Positions 50,870-63,633 of a stretch of DNA of 64,000 nt are shown here, piece by piece (position 1 is the first letter of the stretch; the number at the start of each line of letters is the position of its first letter). The notes below the pieces were generated by a model. It saw only the letters and a list, made by a program, of their open reading frames with translations, ran no database searches and was not told the DNA's origin. Both the position numbers and the translations under genes were made by a program. Where the stretch lies: assembly GCF_002028405.1 (NCBI RefSeq), contig NZ_CP020046.1, forward strand, positions 1,860,001-1,924,000, read 5' to 3'. Source of the DNA: Thiomonas intermedia. GTDB lineage: Bacteria > Pseudomonadota > Gammaproteobacteria > Burkholderiales > Burkholderiaceae_C.

Positions 50870-53673
50870 GCCGCCAACGTCTCGTTCAATTCTTCAATCA
50901 TTGCATTCAGCTTGTCGCCAAACAGTTGATGCACCTTCCCGAGGCCGCCGTGCTGCGAGAACGGTGCGTACTCGAAATCGTCCGGCTCAATGCCCAGGTT
51001 CGCGGCGATGTGGTCGCGGATCATTTCGAGCCATTTCATTTGTTCGGTGGTGAAGCGGCTTGCCCCCTCACCCCTGCCCTCTCCCGCGAGGGGAGAGGGG
51101 GTTTTTTGTTGGCTCGCCAGCCACGCCCTGAAGTTGGCGTTGACGCGCTCGGGGAAGGGAATGAGTTCGTTGTCCTGGTGGATGGCGAAGCGCACGAGCG
51201 AGACGAGGTCGGTGAGGATGCGGCGGCCAGAGGCGCCTTTGACCTTGCTCTTTTCCAGCGCGGCGTAGGCGTTCCACAGTTGGGACTCGTTCCACAGGTA
51301 GGGCGGCTTTTCGATGGCGTCGGCGAGTTCTTTCACGGCCTCGAAGGTGAGGCGGTGTTTGTAGGGTTTGCTGTAGAGCACTTGCAGGGCGGTGATTTCG
51401 TCTTTGTTGTCGGCGATGAATTGCTCGAAGTTCTGCACCATGCCGCGGGCACGGTCGAGCGCGTCGGCGCTGAAGCCGGCTTCGAGCACTTCGTCGGCGC
51501 TGACGGTGTCGATGACCAAGTCGTCGCGGCGCTTGAGATCAGCCAGCAACTCGCGCACCTTGGGGTCGTGCAGCGGGCGCACCGCGGTTTCGATGGCCTG
51601 GCGGTGTGCGTCCGGCGAGGGGTGGGCGTCGGGGTTGAGGGCGGCGATGATGCCGTGGGCCAGTTCGCGCAGACCGTAGCCGCCCGTGGCCTCGCGCACG
51701 CGTTCGTCGTCGGCCGGTTGAATGCGGTGTTCCATGCGCGCCAGCCGCCCGGCAAGTGAGGTGAGCACGTCGTCCTCGGTGTTGCCGAAGGCGACGGCCT
51801 GCATGAGCTTCTCGAAGCCGACGGTGGGCTTGCTTTCCATGGGGCGCGAGTCGGTCTTGTCCTGCTCGCACACGCCCACGGCGTCGACGATGACGAAGTG
51901 GTCCTTGGCCTTGGCATCGGGGGTGACGCTTTGCAGATCGTCGGCGTTGATGACGCGCACGCCGCGGCCTTTCATCTGCTCGAAGAAGGCGCGGGATTTC
52001 ACCGCGCGCATGAACATGACGATTTCCACCGATTTGATGTCGGTGCCGGTGGCGATCATGTCCACCGTGACCGCCACGCGGGGCATGGGGCTGGTGCGGA
52101 AGGCGTTGATGAGGTCTTTCGGCTTGGCGCCTGTGGTGCGGTAGGTGATCTTCTGGGCGAAGTCGTTGCCCTTGCCGAATTCCTCGCGCACGATCTCGAC
52201 GATGTTCTCGGCGTGGGCGTCGTCCTTGGCGAAGATCAGCGTCTTGGGCACCCAGGTGCGGCCGGGAAAGATGTCGGTGAACAGCTTGTCTTTGAAGGCT
52301 CGGATGACGGTGCGGATCTGATCAGGCGCGACCACGGCGCGGTCAAGCTGCGCGGGGTCGTAGGCGAAGTCGTCGTCGAGTTGTTCCCAACGCTTCTTGC
52401 GGGTTTCGCGCTCCTGAATCTGCACGCTGTAGCCGGCCTCGACCTTGCTGCCTTGCTCGGTAATGGCGGTGCGGATGCGGTAGACGTCGTAGTTGACGTT
52501 GACGCCGTCGGCCACGGCCATTTCGTGGTTGTATTCCATCACCAGATTCTGGTGAAAGAAGCCGAAGGTCTGCTTGCCGGGCGTGGCGGTGAGGCCGACG
52601 AGGTAGGCGTCGAAGTACTCCAGCACCTGCGCCCAGAGGTTGTAGATGGAGCGGTGGCATTCATCGGTGACGATGATGTCGAACGTCTCGATCGGGAAGG
52701 CGGGGTTGTAGTCGATGGGGTCGGGCTGCTTGAACAGGCCGCCCACCTGATCGAGCGATTCTTCCTCCAGGTCCTCGGGCAGCTCGCGGCCCCGGAGCAT
52801 GGCGTAAACGCGCTGGATGGTGGCGATGCAGACGCGTGCGGTGGTGTCGAGCGTGTTGCCGGCCAGGCGCTGGACGATGAACTCTTCGGTGAACTTGAAG
52901 TTGTTGTCCGGCGACTGGTATTGCTGGAATTCCTTCAGCGTCTGGTCGGCGAGGTTGCCGCGGTCCACGAGGAACAGCACGCGCCGCGCGCCAGCGTGCT
53001 TGATGAGCCGGTAGAGGAAGCTGATGGCGGTGAAGGTTTTGCCGCTGCCGGTGGCCATTTGAATGAGCGCACGCGGGCGGTTGTCGCGCAGCGAGTGCTC
53101 CAGGCTCTGCACGGCCTGGCGCTGAGCGGGCCAAAGGCGGTCGTCCTGCAGCGGCGGCATGTGGCGTAGCCGTTGCAAGAAAGTTTCGGCGGGTTGTTCA
53201 ACGGCGTGGGCCGGCGTTCCGGTGCCGGTGTGGAGAGTCGAACCCGCTGGAAGGAGCTTGAGCCAATCGGCCAACATGTCCGGCTTGTGAAAGGCGAACA
53301 CCGGGCGGGAGCGCGGTTCGGGGTCCAGCCCGTTGGTGAAACGGGTTTCGACGCCAGTGGATTGAAAGGCAAACGGTAGCGGGTTGCGCCAGCGCGGCAG
53401 GCCGTCGGGCAGGCCCTGGGTGTATTTGGAGGATTGGGTTTCGACGCCGGTGAGCGCGAAGCCTTCCTTCTTGGCTTCGATGACGCCCGCCGCCTTGCCG
53501 TCCACGTACAGCAGGTAATCGGCAAAGCCGTGGCCGGCTTTCAGCGGAAACTCGCGGATCGCCACCCCGCGCGCCGCGCGGATGTCGGCCGCGGCCACAT
53601 CCTGCACCGCCCAGCCCGCAGTGGTGAGGAGGTCATCGATGGCACGGCGGGCCTGCTGCTCGGGGGCATCCAT
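50866..53673 (-). CDS. hsdR: Type I restriction enzyme endonuclease/translocase subunit
   Basis: Motor and nuclease subunit, 935 residues. N-terminal PD-(D/E)xK nuclease residues lie in HGFADYLLYVDG and GVIEAKKEG. The SF2 helicase has IQMATGSGKTFTAISFLYRL, the DECH box in IIVTDECHRSIYNLW, and AVTVDMIATGTDIKSVEIVM. The C-terminal EcoEI-type domain contacts the methylase. A palindromic repeat encodes an extra TPSPLAGEGRGEGAS near residues 855-875. It is the first gene of hsdR-hsdS. Confidence 0.95.
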   Translation of the reverse strand: MDAPEQQARRAIDDLLTTAGWAVQDVAAADIRAARGVAIREFPLKAGHGFADYLLYVDGKAAGVIEAKKEGFALTGVETQSSKYTQGLPDGLPRWRNPLPFAFQSTGVETRFTNGLDPEPRSRPVFAFHKPDMLADWLKLLPAGSTLHTGTGTPAHAVEQPAETFLQRLRHMPPLQDDRLWPAQRQAVQSLEHSLRDNRPRALIQMATGSGKTFTAISFLYRLIKHAGARRVLFLVDRGNLADQTLKEFQQYQSPDNNFKFTEEFIVQRLAGNTLDTTARVCIATIQRVYAMLRGRELPEDLEEESLDQVGGLFKQPDPIDYNPAFPIETFDIIVTDECHRSIYNLWAQVLEYFDAYLVGLTATPGKQTFGFFHQNLVMEYNHEMAVADGVNVNYDVYRIRTAITEQGSKVEAGYSVQIQERETRKKRWEQLDDDFAYDPAQLDRAVVAPDQIRTVIRAFKDKLFTDIFPGRTWVPKTLIFAKDDAHAENIVEIVREEFGKGNDFAQKITYRTTGAKPKDLINAFRTSPMPRVAVTVDMIATGTDIKSVEIVMFMRAVKSRAFFEQMKGRGVRVINADDLQSVTPDAKAKDHFVIVDAVGVCEQDKTDSRPMESKPTVGFEKLMQAVAFGNTEDDVLTSLAGRLARMEHRIQPADDERVREATGGYGLRELAHGIIAALNPDAHPSPDAHRQAIETAVRPLHDPKVRELLADLKRRDDLVIDTVSADEVLEAGFSADALDRARGMVQNFEQFIADNKDEITALQVLYSKPYKHRLTFEAVKELADAIEKPPYLWNESQLWNAYAALEKSKVKGASGRRILTDLVSLVRFAIHQDNELIPFPERVNANFRAWLASQQKTPSPLAGEGRGEGASRFTTEQMKWLEMIRDHIAANLGIEPDDFEYAPFSQHGGLGKVHQLFGDKLNAMIEELNETLAA
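51077..51099. repeat. Palindromic repeat inside hsdR
   Basis: CCCTCTCCC-GCGAG-GGGAGAGGG makes a 9-bp stem, and a preceding CCCCTCACCCCTG extends the repeat. It keeps the reading frame of hsdR. It is related to the copy in hsdM. Confidence 0.8.
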
Positions 53674-53711
53674 GCGCGGCGGGGAGGTGGATTCGTGGCG
53701 GGCCGTCAGCC

Positions 53712-54212
53712 TCAGAACGGAATGTCGTCGTCCATGTCGCTGAAGTCGCTCGCCGGTTTGCTGGCGGCCGGGGCGGGGGCGCGGCTGGGGGCGGGGCGGC
53801 TGGGCGCGCGGCCTGATTCGGCCTCGCGGCTGCGGCTGTAGCCGTCGTCGTCTGCGCCGCCACCACCGCCACCGCCTTCACGGCCGCCGAGCAGTTGCAT
53901 CTCTTCGGCGATGATCTCGGTGGTGTATTTCTCGATGCCGTCCTTGTCGGTCCACTTGCGGGTTTTCAGGCGGCCTTCCACATACACGGGGCGGCCTTTC
54001 TTGAGGTATTCCCCGGCGATTTCGGCGAGCTTGTCGTAGAACACCACGCGGTGCCACTCGGTTTCCTCGCGCTTTTCGCCGCTGGCCTTGTCTTTCCAGT
54101 TGCGCGATGTGGCGATGGTGATGTTGCAGATGGCGGCGCCGCTGGGGGCGAAGCGGGTTTCGGGGTCGCGGCCGAGATTGCCGACGAGAATGACTTTGTT
54201 GACGGAGGCCAT
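53712..54212 (-). CDS. ssb: Single-stranded DNA-binding protein
   Basis: A 166-residue SSB. The N-terminal OB fold reads [36 protein letters not shown] and [20 protein letters not shown]. It is followed by a Gly-rich and Pro/Ala-rich linker, and the acidic tip [11 protein letters not shown], which recruits repair partners. The longer open frame upstream reads through the MFS gene and is not real. The order ssb-MFS-uvrA is common in Burkholderiales. Confidence 0.97.
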   Translation of the reverse strand: MASVNKVILVGNLGRDPETRFAPSGAAICNITIATSRNWKDKASGEKREETEWHRVVFYDKLAEIAGEYLKKGRPVYVEGRLKTRKWTDKDGIEKYTTEIIAEEMQLLGGREGGGGGGGADDDGYSRSREAESGRAPSRPAPSRAPAPAASKPASDFSDMDDDIPF

Positions 54213-54310
54213 GAGGTGTCCTGGATTGCGGCGTCCCGCGGGCTGCGGCACGATGGCGGCAAGCATAGCGCCAGCCACGGCGCCGACGCGCACCCCGGCG
54301 CCCGGCCAGG

Positions 54311-55573
54311 TCAGGCGTTCTGGGCCTGCGCGGCGGAGGCGTCGGCGTCGGCGGGTTTGTGCCGTTTGGGCGGCGGCTGAATGGTCGCGGCCACGATGAG
54401 CCACAGCGCCGCCAGCGCGGCGGCGACCAGGAACACGCCTTCCTTGGTGGTGTATTGGGCCAGCAGGCCGCCCACGGCGCCCCCGGCGAACAGGCCGAGC
54501 GACTGCCCGGTGTTGTAGATGCCCAGCGCGAGACCCTTGCGGTTGGGCGGCGCGGTGCGCGACACCAGCGAAGGCAGCAGCGCCTCCATCACATTGAATG
54601 CGAGGAAGAAGAAGAACAGCGCGGCGACGAGCGCCACCGGGTGTTTGTAACCCGCGGCGAAGCCCAGCATGGTGAGCACCAGCAGGGCCACGCTGCCGAC
54701 GAAGACGGGCTTCATATAGCCGTACTTCTCGGCCCAGATGATGCCGGGGATGGCCAGGGCGAACGAGATCAGCGTGACGGGCAGATAGACCATCCAGTGG
54801 TGCAGCAGGGGAATGCCGGCGTACTGCACCAGCGCCACGGGCACGACCACGAACATGCTCACCTGCAGGAAGTTGACGACGAAGATCGAGAAGTCGAGCT
54901 TGAGCAGCGCGGGGGTGAACACGGCGCCGGCCCAATGGCCTTCGACCTCCTCGGAATGCGTGGTCAGGGGTGCGGGCGGCACGACCCAGATGACCACGAC
55001 GATGGCCAGTACGGCGAGGATGCCGGTGAGGTCGAACATGCCGGGCACCGAGATGGCGTGATAGATGGGCGGGCCGGCCACGAGCGAGAGGATGAAGGCA
55101 AAGCCGATGGTCATGCCCACCGTGGCCATGGCCCGGGTGCGGTGCTGCTCGCGGGTGGAGTCGGCGATCATGGCGGAGATCGCGGCCGAAATGGCGCCCG
55201 AGCCCTGAATGGCGCGGCCGATGATGATGAGGTAGAGGTTGTCGCTCGCCCCGGCGACGAAGGAGCCGATGGCGAACAGCACCAGCCCGAACACCATCAC
55301 CGGCTTGCGCCCCAGCCGGTCGCTGGCGAGGCCGAAGGGAATTTGCATGATGGCCTGGGTGAGGCCGTAGATGCCCAGCGCGAGGCCGACGAGAAACTTG
55401 TCCTGGCCGTGCGGCAGGTGCTGCGCGTAGACCGAGAACACCGGCAGGATGAAAAACAGCCCGAGCATGCGCAGGCCGTAGATCGAGGCCAGGGTGCTGC
55501 TGGCGCGGCGCTCGGCCGGGGTCATGGCGTTTTCGGCGGTGGAGGGCGGTCGTCGGGAGGATTTGGAGGCCAT
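54311..55573 (-). CDS. MFS transporter (YajR-like drug-resistance type)
   Basis: A 420-residue twelve-helix transporter. Motif A is [20 protein letters not shown] and helix 5 has the antiporter-type [20 protein letters not shown]. The N-terminus contains [20 protein letters not shown], typical of YajR-type transporters, but the extra C-terminal ferredoxin-like domain of E. coli YajR is missing. It is divergent from uvrA and followed by ssb. The substrate is unknown. MASKSSRRP (55573) was chosen as the start. Confidence 0.88.
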   Translation of the reverse strand: MASKSSRRPPSTAENAMTPAERRASSTLASIYGLRMLGLFFILPVFSVYAQHLPHGQDKFLVGLALGIYGLTQAIMQIPFGLASDRLGRKPVMVFGLVLFAIGSFVAGASDNLYLIIIGRAIQGSGAISAAISAMIADSTREQHRTRAMATVGMTIGFAFILSLVAGPPIYHAISVPGMFDLTGILAVLAIVVVIWVVPPAPLTTHSEEVEGHWAGAVFTPALLKLDFSIFVVNFLQVSMFVVVPVALVQYAGIPLLHHWMVYLPVTLISFALAIPGIIWAEKYGYMKPVFVGSVALLVLTMLGFAAGYKHPVALVAALFFFFLAFNVMEALLPSLVSRTAPPNRKGLALGIYNTGQSLGLFAGGAVGGLLAQYTTKEGVFLVAAALAALWLIVAATIQPPPKRHKPADADASAAQAQNA

Positions 55574-55750
55574 GGTGAAGAACTCGGTGGGGCCGCGCGG
55601 TGGGCCTGAAAACGGGGAGCTGGATGTCGGTCGAGGGCGAACCTGGGCGGTTGGGCTATCGGCGAAAAATCGCATTTTCGCCCAAATGAGATCTGGTTTC
55701 GTCACCAAATCGGACAGGAAGTGCCCGTGATTACATGCCGTTTCATCATG

Positions 55751-55915
55751 GGACTCCCCCTCCCGGCCTCCCCCACGGTGTGGGGGAGGTGAAAGTCACC
55801 TCCTGCCCACGCGCGGGGAGCCGGGGTGGGCATCTCAAGCTCCCAACCTTCCTCGCGTCGAGGAAGGCGTGTTTTCTCCCTCCCCACGCGTGGGGAGGGC
55901 TGGGGTGGGGAGGGA
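55751..55915. repeat. Composite GC-rich palindromic repeat (copy C)
   Basis: It contains the hairpin CTCCCCCAC/GTGGGGGAG at 55768-55788 and the CCTCCCCACGCGTGGGGAGG palindrome at 55879-55898, with a third hairpin CCTTCCTCG/CGAGGAAGG between. It lies between the divergent MFS and uvrA genes, which must also have promoters in 55574-56012. Confidence 0.85.
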
Positions 55916-56012
55916 CGGGCGCCTCGCCCGCCACGCCTCTTGAACAAATCGGGCATGCTCGATGGAGGCGTGCGCTTTATAGTGTCGGGTTCGCTTTTTT
56001 TCATCGCCGCCC

Positions 56013-58898
<2,886 letters not shown>

Positions 58899-58959
58899 GA
58901 CGATTCCGACGCATTCCTGCTACCTTCGAACCCTCGTCAACAGCCGCAAGGAGCGCGAG

Positions 58960-59205
58960 ATGGGACTCATCGGATTTCTGATCATCGGCCTGATCGCCGG
59001 TTGGCTGGCGGGCAAGATCATGCGCGGCGGCGGCTTCGGCCTGCTGGGCGATATGGTCGTGGGGGTGGTGGGCGCCTTCATCGGCGGCTTCGTGTTCAAC
59101 GCGCTGGGGCTGTTTCCCGGCGCGGGCATTCTGCCCAGCCTGATCGTGGCTACGATCGGCGCCATCATCCTGCTGTTCCTGATCCGGCTGGTGAAAAGAG
59201 CCTGA
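58960..59205 (+). CDS. GlsB/YeaQ/YmgE family membrane protein
   Basis: An 81-residue protein with three hydrophobic segments: LIGFLIIGLIAGWLAGKIMR, DMVVGVVGAFIGGFVFN and SLIVATIGAIILLFLIRLV. The GLIAGWLAGKIMRGGGFG motif is the family hallmark (transglycosylase-associated/stress-induced). AAGGAGCG before ATG 58960 decides the start. The function is not known in molecular terms. Confidence 0.93.
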   Translation: MGLIGFLIIGLIAGWLAGKIMRGGGFGLLGDMVVGVVGAFIGGFVFNALGLFPGAGILPSLIVATIGAIILLFLIRLVKRA

Positions 59206-59283
59206 CAACTTTTGCAGGTTCGGCGACGAAAAACGTCAGCCAGCGCCGTGCATTGACGCGCGGCGCCGGGGCTTGCGCCGCGT

Positions 59284-60516
59284 TCAGCCCAGCGTCACCC
59301 GGGCGAACTTGCGTTTGCCCACCTGCAGCACCACGGTGCCCGCAGCCAGCTTGAGGGCGCGGTCTTCGGCCACCGTGCCGTCGATGCGCACGCCGCGCTG
59401 TTCGATCATGCGCACGCCTTCGGCGGTGGAGGGCACCAGCCCGGCCTGCTTGAGCGCCTGCGGCAGGGCTAGCCCGCCTTCGGGCAGCGCGAGCCGCACT
59501 TCGGGAATGTCGTCGGGAATGCCGCCGCTGGCGCGCAGGGCGAAGTCAGCCTCGGCCGCGTCGGCCGCTGCGGCCGAGTGGAAGCGGGTGACGATTTCGC
59601 GCGCCAGCATCACCTTGGCGTCTTTCGGGTTGCGGCCACCCTCGATTTGCGCCTTCAACTCGGCGATTTCGCTCATCGGGCGAAACGACAGCAGCTCGAA
59701 GTAGCGCCACATCAGAGTGTCGCTGATGGAGAGCAGCTTGGCGAACATGGTCGCCGGTGCTTCCTGGATGCCGATGTAATTGCCCTTGGACTTGGACATT
59801 TTTTCCACGCCGTCCAGCCCTTCGAGCAGCGGCATGGTGAGAATGCACTGCGGCTCCTGGCCGTATTCGCGCTGCAGCTCGCGCCCGACCAGCAGGTTGA
59901 ATTTCTGATCGGTGCCGCCGAGTTCGAGGTCGCTCTTGAGCGCCACCGAGTCGTAGCCCTGCATCAGCGGGTAGAGCAGCTCGTGCATGGCGATGGGCAC
60001 GCCTTCCTTGAAGCGCTTGGTGAAATCGTCGCGCTCCAGCAGCCGGGCCAGGGTGTATTTGGCGGCCAGGCGGATCATGCCGTCGGCGCCCAGCGGCTCG
60101 CTCCATTCGGAGTTGTAGCGAATCTCGGTCTTCTGCGGATCGAGCACCAGACTGGCCTGGGCGTAATAGGTTTGCGCGTTGGTCTTGATCTGCTCGATCG
60201 TCAGCGGCGGGCGGGTGGCGTTGCGCCCGGACGGGTCGCCGATGCGCGAGGTGAAGTCGCCAATCAGAAAAATCACCGTATGGCCCAGATCTTGCAACTG
60301 TCGAAGCTTGTTGAGCACCACCGTGTGGCCGATATGAATGTCGGGGGCGGTGGGGTCGAGGCCGAGTTTGATGCGCAGGGGCTGGCCGGTTCGGGCGCTG
60401 CGGGTCAGTTTGGTGATCCAGTCGGCCTCCACCAGCAATTCGGCGCAGCCGCGCTTGGTGATGTCGAGTGCCTGGCGCACGCCGTCCGGCAGGTCTGCGG
60501 GGGAGTTTGAGTCCAT
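59284..60516 (-). CDS. tyrS: Tyrosyl-tRNA synthetase
   Basis: Class I aminoacyl-tRNA synthetase, 410 residues. The HIGH motif lies in [18 protein letters not shown] and KMSKS in [15 protein letters not shown]. The C-terminal S4-like domain includes [20 protein letters not shown] and [17 protein letters not shown] 60516 or 60519 (adjacent) is the start; the open frame to 60762 is noncoding. The 290-base spacer to the divergent peptidase gene shows no gene and presumably holds both promoters. Confidence 0.97.
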   Translation of the reverse strand: MDSNSPADLPDGVRQALDITKRGCAELLVEADWITKLTRSARTGQPLRIKLGLDPTAPDIHIGHTVVLNKLRQLQDLGHTVIFLIGDFTSRIGDPSGRNATRPPLTIEQIKTNAQTYYAQASLVLDPQKTEIRYNSEWSEPLGADGMIRLAAKYTLARLLERDDFTKRFKEGVPIAMHELLYPLMQGYDSVALKSDLELGGTDQKFNLLVGRELQREYGQEPQCILTMPLLEGLDGVEKMSKSKGNYIGIQEAPATMFAKLLSISDTLMWRYFELLSFRPMSEIAELKAQIEGGRNPKDAKVMLAREIVTRFHSAAAADAAEADFALRASGGIPDDIPEVRLALPEGGLALPQALKQAGLVPSTAEGVRMIEQRGVRIDGTVAEDRALKLAAGTVVLQVGKRKFARVTLG

Positions 60517-60809
60517 CATGGGGGTAATCAAAAAGAGGGCGAAACGGGCTGCTAGACTCGCGCCTTTATCCGTGCTGCACCCGGCTTCAACAAAGGGTGC
60601 AGTGTATTCGGTGCCACAGCGTGATTGTTGGAGCCCGGCGCGCAGCCGAGAGGGTTCCAGCCGCGCCCAGGGTGTGCTCGAAGGTGCCTGGTTCGCCTCG
60701 CAGCCCGTAGTCGGTGGCACCACCACGGTGTCGGAAGTTGGTCTTCCGGCGCCACTTTCCATTGTCGGGATCGGCGTTCGCGCTCTGGCCTGAGGTGTGA
60801 GGAGTGGGA

Positions 60810-62240
60810 ATGTCTTTGGTCGAATTCAGACAAGCCGCGGCGCAGGGCGCGCAGGCTTGGGGCCGTGATCTGACGGTCTGGTTGCATCAACATCACAAGC
60901 GGGTGCTGGCGGGCGTGGGGGGCGGTTTGCTGCTGACCAGTGCCGCCGCCTTCGCGCTGGCTTACGAAGGGCCGCAGGCGCACCCGCCGGCCCCGACCTG
61001 GGTCACCGTGGCGGTGGCGAGCACCGCGCCACAGCAGGCCGACCAGCTCTCCAACGCCGATCAGGTGGTCTACACCACCGCGCATGTGCGGGCGAGCGAT
61101 ACGGTCGAATCGTTGCTGCGCCGTCTGCAGGTGACCGATCCTCAGCAGTTGCGCCAGCTCAGCGCCCAGGCCGATCTGCGGTCGCTGGTGACCGGCGATC
61201 CTGGCCGCGTGGTGAGCGCCCAGGTGAGCAATCTGGGCGAGCTTCAGGCCCTGCAGGGCCGTCTGCCCGGCCTCAAGCCAGTGGCCGAGGGGCCGAAGGA
61301 CGCGCGCCAGTGGCGCGAGCTCAGCGTGAAGGCCACGCCACAGGGCTGGGACGTGCAGACGGAGTCGCGCACTGTGCAGGCGGCCTTGCGCGTGGCCAGC
61401 GGCACGGTGAAATCCACCTTTTTCGCCGCAGCCGACGAGGCCGGGATGCCGCACAGCGTCGCCTCGCAGCTGATTGACGTGTTCGACACCCAGATCAATT
61501 TCCGCCGCAATCTGCGTCCGGGCGACCGCTTCAACGTGGTGTATCGGGTGTACCAGGCACAGGGCCAGACGCTGGCCGACGGCCGCCTGGTGTCGGCGGA
61601 GTTCGTCAATCAGGGCCACGATTACAAGGCCGTCTGGTTCGATGCCAAGGGCGACGCCAAGGCTTCGGGCTATTACGCACCGAACGGCGATAGTCTGAGC
61701 CGGGCCTTCCTGCTGTCGCCGCTGCCCTACGACCGCATCACCTCGGGCTGGGGCTGGCGCGAAAACCCGGTGATGCACTTCCATGAGTTCCACAAAGGCA
61801 TCGACCTGGCCATTCCCGTGGGCACGCCGGTCAAGACCATCGCCGATGGCCGCGTGGTGTACGCCGGCTGGGGCACGGGCTACGGCAAGTACGTCAAGGT
61901 CGAGCATCCCGGCGGCTTTGCCACGATTTATTCGCACCTGAGCGCGTTCAAGGTGCATGTGGGCGAGCAGGTCAAGCAGGGCGAGGTGGTGGCGCTGTCG
62001 GGCAATACCGGCTGGTCCACCGGGCCGCACCTGTACTTCCAGTTCTTCGTGCACGGTACGCCGGTCAATCCGCTCGACCTGGCGCATTACGCGCCCAAGG
62101 GCACGCCGGTGCCGACAGGGCTGCGGTCGGAATTTCTGGCGCAGACGGCCGCGCCGCGCCGCCTGCTCGCGGTGATCGACGGCAACAGCCCGGTGGTGGA
62201 CGCTGCCGCTGCCGCCCCCAAGGACGCGCGGCATGGTTAA
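60810..62240 (+). CDS. M23-type peptidase homologue with altered second zinc motif
   Basis: A 476-residue cell-wall protein: a membrane anchor near residues 33-50 ([18 protein letters not shown]), an OapA/LysM-like region with [20 protein letters not shown], then the LytM domain. Motif [14 protein letters not shown] supplies the first His and Asp, but the second motif reads GPHLYFQFF where active enzymes have HxH, so one zinc ligand is replaced by Tyr. It may be inactive or regulatory. GGAG at 60801 supports ATG 60810. It overlaps its paralogue by 8 bases. Confidence 0.85.
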   Translation: MSLVEFRQAAAQGAQAWGRDLTVWLHQHHKRVLAGVGGGLLLTSAAAFALAYEGPQAHPPAPTWVTVAVASTAPQQADQLSNADQVVYTTAHVRASDTVESLLRRLQVTDPQQLRQLSAQADLRSLVTGDPGRVVSAQVSNLGELQALQGRLPGLKPVAEGPKDARQWRELSVKATPQGWDVQTESRTVQAALRVASGTVKSTFFAAADEAGMPHSVASQLIDVFDTQINFRRNLRPGDRFNVVYRVYQAQGQTLADGRLVSAEFVNQGHDYKAVWFDAKGDAKASGYYAPNGDSLSRAFLLSPLPYDRITSGWGWRENPVMHFHEFHKGIDLAIPVGTPVKTIADGRVVYAGWGTGYGKYVKVEHPGGFATIYSHLSAFKVHVGEQVKQGEVVALSGNTGWSTGPHLYFQFFVHGTPVNPLDLAHYAPKGTPVPTGLRSEFLAQTAAPRRLLAVIDGNSPVVDAAAAAPKDARHG

Positions 62241-63633
62241 GCCGTTTCCGGGTCAGCGCGCGGTGCGTTGGGTGTCGCACCAGGCGCTGAGCACAGCGAG
62301 CGCGCTGCGCGCGCATCCCCGGCGTCTCGCGGCGGGCGTGGGCGGGGCGCTGCTGCTGAGCAGCGCCGGAGCCTATGCGCTGGTCGAGGCACAGCCGCCT
62401 TTGCCGCCTCGCTCGACGATCGCCACCGCACTCGACAATGGGGTGCGGAGCCAGAGCGACGCCCTTGCCGCAGCCGACATGGCCTACGCCTCCAGCACCT
62501 CGGTGCGACGCCAGGACACGGTGCAGCAGTTGCTGCGGCGCCTGGGGGTGACCGATCCTGCCGCCATCACCCAGCTCGGCCAGGAGCCGCGCTTTCGGGC
62601 CCTGGTCGCGGCTGGCGCCGGGCCGGAGCCTGTGCGCGCCCAGGTGAATGCCCAGGGCGAACTGTTGCAGCTGGCCGCTGTCTTGCCCCTGCCCAGCGGG
62701 ACGAATCCGTATGACACTCCGACGTGGCGCGAGCTGCAGGTGCGTCCGGGGCCCGCCGGGGCGCTCGAGGTTTCGACGAGCGAGCGACGGCTCGAAACCC
62801 GTACGCGCCTCGCCAGTGTCCCGGTGCGCGGGGCCTTGACCACGGCGCTGGGCCAGGCGGGTGTGCCCGCGGCCGTCGGGGCGCAATTGGTCAAGGTGTT
62901 CGCCCCGCAGCTGGATCTGCGTCGCAGTCTGCGCAGGGGCGACCAGGTGGCGTTGGTCTACGACATGCAGGTGCTCGACGGCCGTGAGTTGCGGCCGGGG
63001 CGGCTGCTGGCGGCGGAAATCCGCAGCCGCGGCGTGGTGCGCCAGGCGGTGTGGTTCGCAGCGCGGGGTGATGCCCAGGGCGGCTATTACACCCCGGCGG
63101 GTCAGGGTCTGGAAAAAACCTGGGCCGCTTCGCCGCTGCCTGGCGCCAAGATCACCTCGCCCTTCGGCATGCGGCGGCATCCGCTGAAGGGCTCCCGCGA
63201 AATGCACGAAGGCGTGGACTTTGCCGCGCCCATCGGCACGCCGGTTCCCAGCGTGGCCGAGGGCCGGGTGAAGTTCGCCGGCACGCAAACGGGCTACGGT
63301 CAGGTCATCAAGATCGGCCATCCCGGCGGTTTCGAGACGGTGTATGCCCACCTGAGCAGCATCGCCGTCAAACCGGGGCAGAGCGTCAGCGAAGGCCAGC
63401 GCATCGGCAAGACCGGCAATTCCGGCCTGTCGACCGGACCGCATCTGCATTTCGAGTTTCACGCGGCCGGGCGTCTGGTCGATCCGGTGCGCATGGCGAG
63501 CTATGTGCCCCAGGGCAAGCCCTTGCCCCTCGGCGAGAAGGCGGCCTTTTTTGCCGCCACGGCGGTGATGCGCACCCAGCTCGCGCAGGCGGCGGGCGGC
63601 GACGACGCCGTTCGGTTGGCGCGTGTCGACTGA
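62233..63633 (+). CDS. M23 family murein endopeptidase (MepM-like)
   Basis: A 466-residue paralogue of the preceding gene. It has an N-terminal membrane anchor (AAGVGGALLLSSAGAYALV), DTVQQLLRRLGVTDPAAITQ region, and an intact LytM domain: first motif MHEGVDFAAPIGTPV and second motif GPHLHFEFHAAGRL with both histidines. It is predicted to cut peptidoglycan cross-links. Tandem pairs like this (degenerate plus intact) could form a heterodimer or regulator-enzyme pair. Its end overlaps anmK by 11 bases. Confidence 0.92.
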   Translation: MVKPFPGQRAVRWVSHQALSTASALRAHPRRLAAGVGGALLLSSAGAYALVEAQPPLPPRSTIATALDNGVRSQSDALAAADMAYASSTSVRRQDTVQQLLRRLGVTDPAAITQLGQEPRFRALVAAGAGPEPVRAQVNAQGELLQLAAVLPLPSGTNPYDTPTWRELQVRPGPAGALEVSTSERRLETRTRLASVPVRGALTTALGQAGVPAAVGAQLVKVFAPQLDLRRSLRRGDQVALVYDMQVLDGRELRPGRLLAAEIRSRGVVRQAVWFAARGDAQGGYYTPAGQGLEKTWAASPLPGAKITSPFGMRRHPLKGSREMHEGVDFAAPIGTPVPSVAEGRVKFAGTQTGYGQVIKIGHPGGFETVYAHLSSIAVKPGQSVSEGQRIGKTGNSGLSTGPHLHFEFHAAGRLVDPVRMASYVPQGKPLPLGEKAAFFAATAVMRTQLAQAAGGDDAVRLARVD

